Assembly: GCA_019637075.1 (NCBI GenBank)
Contig: JAHBWI010000005.1
Location: 62,001 to 126,000 of the forward strand
Direction: 5' to 3'
Length of the DNA: 64,000 bases
Source of the DNA: Nitrospiraceae bacterium
GTDB lineage: Bacteria > Nitrospirota > Nitrospiria > Nitrospirales > Nitrospiraceae
A program made the translations under genes and the position numbers. Positions 62,451-64,000 of the stretch are shown one piece after another (position 1 is the first letter of the stretch; every line of letters starts with the position of its first letter). A model generated the notes under the pieces. That model was given only the letters and a program-made list of their open reading frames with translations. It made no database searches and was not told the DNA's origin.

Positions 62451-64000
62451 CTAATCTAACTCGAACTCCTTCTTCCAGTCCGAATCGCCGTCCAACGGGG
62501 TTTGTTCGGACTTTTGAATCACACAGTTCTCAAGCACGAGCACGTCCATTTCCGTTCTCATGAAACAACGGTAGGCATCCTCAGGCGTCGAAACAATCGG
62601 TTCGCCCCGGACGTTGAAGGATGTATTGACCAGTACCGCGCATCCCGTTTTCGCTTCGAATGCCTTGAGAAGCGCATGGTATCGGGGATTCGTCTCCTGG
62701 TGAACAGTCTGCACACGGGCGGAATAGTCCAGATGGGTTACAGCAGGAATATCCGACCTCGGCACATTTAGCAACTCGATTCCCCAGAGCCCTTTCTGGC
62801 CAGAACTCATCGGGAGTCGTCGCTTTTCGACGACCGGAGCGACGATCAACATATATGGGCTATCGTCACTGAGTTGGAAGTAGTCGGATACCCGCTCCCG
62901 TAGGACCGAGGGAGCGAATGGCCGAAACGATTCACGATACTTAATCTTCAAGTTCATGACCGACTGCATCTGAGTATTCCGCGCATCCCCGAGAATGCTT
63001 CTCCCTCCCAACGCGCGCGGCCCAAATTCCATTCGGCCTTGCAGCCACCCAACAACCTTTCCCGCCGCCAGTTCCCCCGCCACAGAATTAAACAAGTCCG
63101 CATCACTGAGCCGGACGTACGGAGCATTGATCGATGTGAGGTACGATTCTATTTCTTCATTCGTGTGCGAGGGACCGAGATACGACCCCTTAATAGAATC
63201 TCTTCCTGATGTCACTTGACGCGGCTGCTGTTCATATTGATACCAGGTAGTCAGGGCTGCCCCAAGCGCGCCTCCCGCATCACCCGCAGCAGGTTGGATC
63301 CAAATCCCCTTGAATGGCCCTTCCCTCAAAACTCGACCATTGCCCACACAATTCAACGCAACGCCCCCAGCCATACACAGGTGGTCAACCCCTGTTTCTC
63401 GTTGCAGTGTTCGCGAGAGACGGAGCATGACTTCCTCCGTGACCTCCTGAACAGAACGAGCAAGATCCATTTCTCTCTGAGTCAGCTTGGATTCTGGTTT
63501 TCTCGGCGGCCCGCCGAAGACCTCGTCAAACCGGTTCCCCGTCATCGTCAGCCCGGTGCAGTAATTAAAATACTCCATGTTGAGGCGGAAAGTACCATCC
63601 GGCTTAAGGTCGAGAAGATGTTCATAGATGGCTTTCACATATTTGGGCTCGCCATAAGGGGCAAGTCCCATCACCTTGTACTCGCCCGAGTTCACCTTAA
63701 ACCCGGTATAGTATGTGAATGCTGAATACAAGAGACCGATAGAGTGAGGGAAGGGAATCTCCCAAAGGGGAGTTAACGTATTGCCCTCTCCAAGCCAGGC
63801 AGAGGTTGTCGCCCACTCCCCGACTCCATCCATACACAGTACAACAGCCTTCTCGTACGGTGAGGGGAAGAAGGCGGAAGCCGCGTGAGATTCGTGATGT
63901 TCCGAAAACAATATTTCCGGCAACTGCGCCTTCGTCAGGCCAGGTGCGTGTGAGAGGAACTCCTTTTGCAACAAACTCTTCAGCAACAGCTTTTCTTTAA
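62451..64000 (-). CDS. NodU-type carbamoyltransferase, N-terminus cut by window edge
   Basis: The frame is open to base 64000, so the N-terminal part (probably about 100 residues) is missing; the TTG near 63986 is not a credible start. The visible part begins before SEHHESHAASAFFPSPYEKA, the metal-binding His cluster of the Kae1-like domain. AVVLCMDGVGEWATTS, GLAPYGEPKYV, LCMAGGVALNCVGNGRVL and FGPRALGGRSILGDARN follow, and the C-terminal carbamoyltransferase domain ends with NTSFNVRGEPIV. It uses carbamoyl phosphate and ATP to put a carbamoyl group on a sugar hydroxyl. It is the first visible gene of the minus-strand cluster. Confidence 0.92.
   Translation of the reverse strand, partial: KEKLLLKSLLQKEFLSHAPGLTKAQLPEILFSEHHESHAASAFFPSPYEKAVVLCMDGVGEWATTSAWLGEGNTLTPLWEIPFPHSIGLLYSAFTYYTGFKVNSGEYKVMGLAPYGEPKYVKAIYEHLLDLKPDGTFRLNMEYFNYCTGLTMTGNRFDEVFGGPPRKPESKLTQREMDLARSVQEVTEEVMLRLSRTLQRETGVDHLCMAGGVALNCVGNGRVLREGPFKGIWIQPAAGDAGGALGAALTTWYQYEQQPRQVTSGRDSIKGSYLGPSHTNEEIESYLTSINAPYVRLSDADLFNSVAGELAAGKVVGWLQGRMEFGPRALGGRSILGDARNTQMQSVMNLKIKYRESFRPFAPSVLRERVSDYFQLSDDSPYMLIVAPVVEKRRLPMSSGQKGLWGIELLNVPRSDIPAVTHLDYSARVQTVHQETNPRYHALLKAFEAKTGCAVLVNTSFNVRGEPIVSTPEDAYRCFMRTEMDVLVLENCVIQKSEQTPLDGDSDWKKEFELD

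Overview
The window is high-GC bacterial chromosome with tightly packed, often overlapping genes. The mix suggests a member of the Nitrospirota, most likely Nitrospira or a close relative: bacterial DNA topoisomerase VI A and B, a large RHS/YD-repeat locus, a DUF1501/DUF1800 pair, and an exopolysaccharide cluster of the kind that accompanies XrtA exosortases. This assignment is inferred from gene content and was not tested by alignment.

Left part (1-23.3 kb): mostly housekeeping. It holds a partial YtxH protein, lgt, a TPR lipoprotein, an AddA-type helicase-nuclease with an AddB-like partner, a 54-residue zinc ribbon next to a thioredoxin-fold protein, phosphoglucomutase, a fatty acid hydroxylase-family membrane protein, a family 2 glycosyltransferase, an NlpC/P60-like lipoprotein, yacG, a Cys-rich secreted protein, DUF1501/DUF1800, a PilZ protein, a topoisomerase VI operon whose B subunit has a histone-H1-like basic tail, and a saccharopine dehydrogenase-like protein.

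Middle part (23.3-36.7 kb): an RHS island of mixed base composition. A 1363-residue secreted YD-repeat protein ends in a 121-residue tail with nine cysteines that I do not recognise. A seven-helix membrane protein starts immediately after it and is fused in frame to a remnant of another YD/TIG gene, which is broken by a one-base frameshift. Upstream are a 78-residue orphan gene and the first 40 bases of a tRNA-Gly(CCC) with an intact promoter but a lost 3' half, a plausible scar of integration. Then come tyrS, a ComEA-like protein, lpdA, gcvH with a clear sigma-70 promoter, a PgaB-like lipoprotein, and an IS3-family element whose orfA start codon appears mutated.

Right part (37-64 kb): a surface polysaccharide region. 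Three plus-strand genes encode an SGNH protein, an MBOAT acyltransferase and a family 3 acyltransferase (O-acylation). A minus-strand run from beyond the right edge to 43.7 kb encodes a carbamoyltransferase, nucleotide-sugar enzymes (UDP-glucuronate decarboxylase-like, WecB), an asparagine synthase-like amidotransferase, five glycosyltransferases, a FemAB-like protein, a DegT-type aminotransferase, SxtJ and DUF5989-like small membrane proteins, a polysaccharide deacetylase, an ATP-grasp enzyme, a low-molecular-weight phosphatase, a methyltransferase and an O-antigen ligase-like protein. Together they could make, decorate (acyl, carbamoyl, amino groups), polymerise and regulate an exopolysaccharide. 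No exosortase, flippase or tyrosine kinase lies inside the window.
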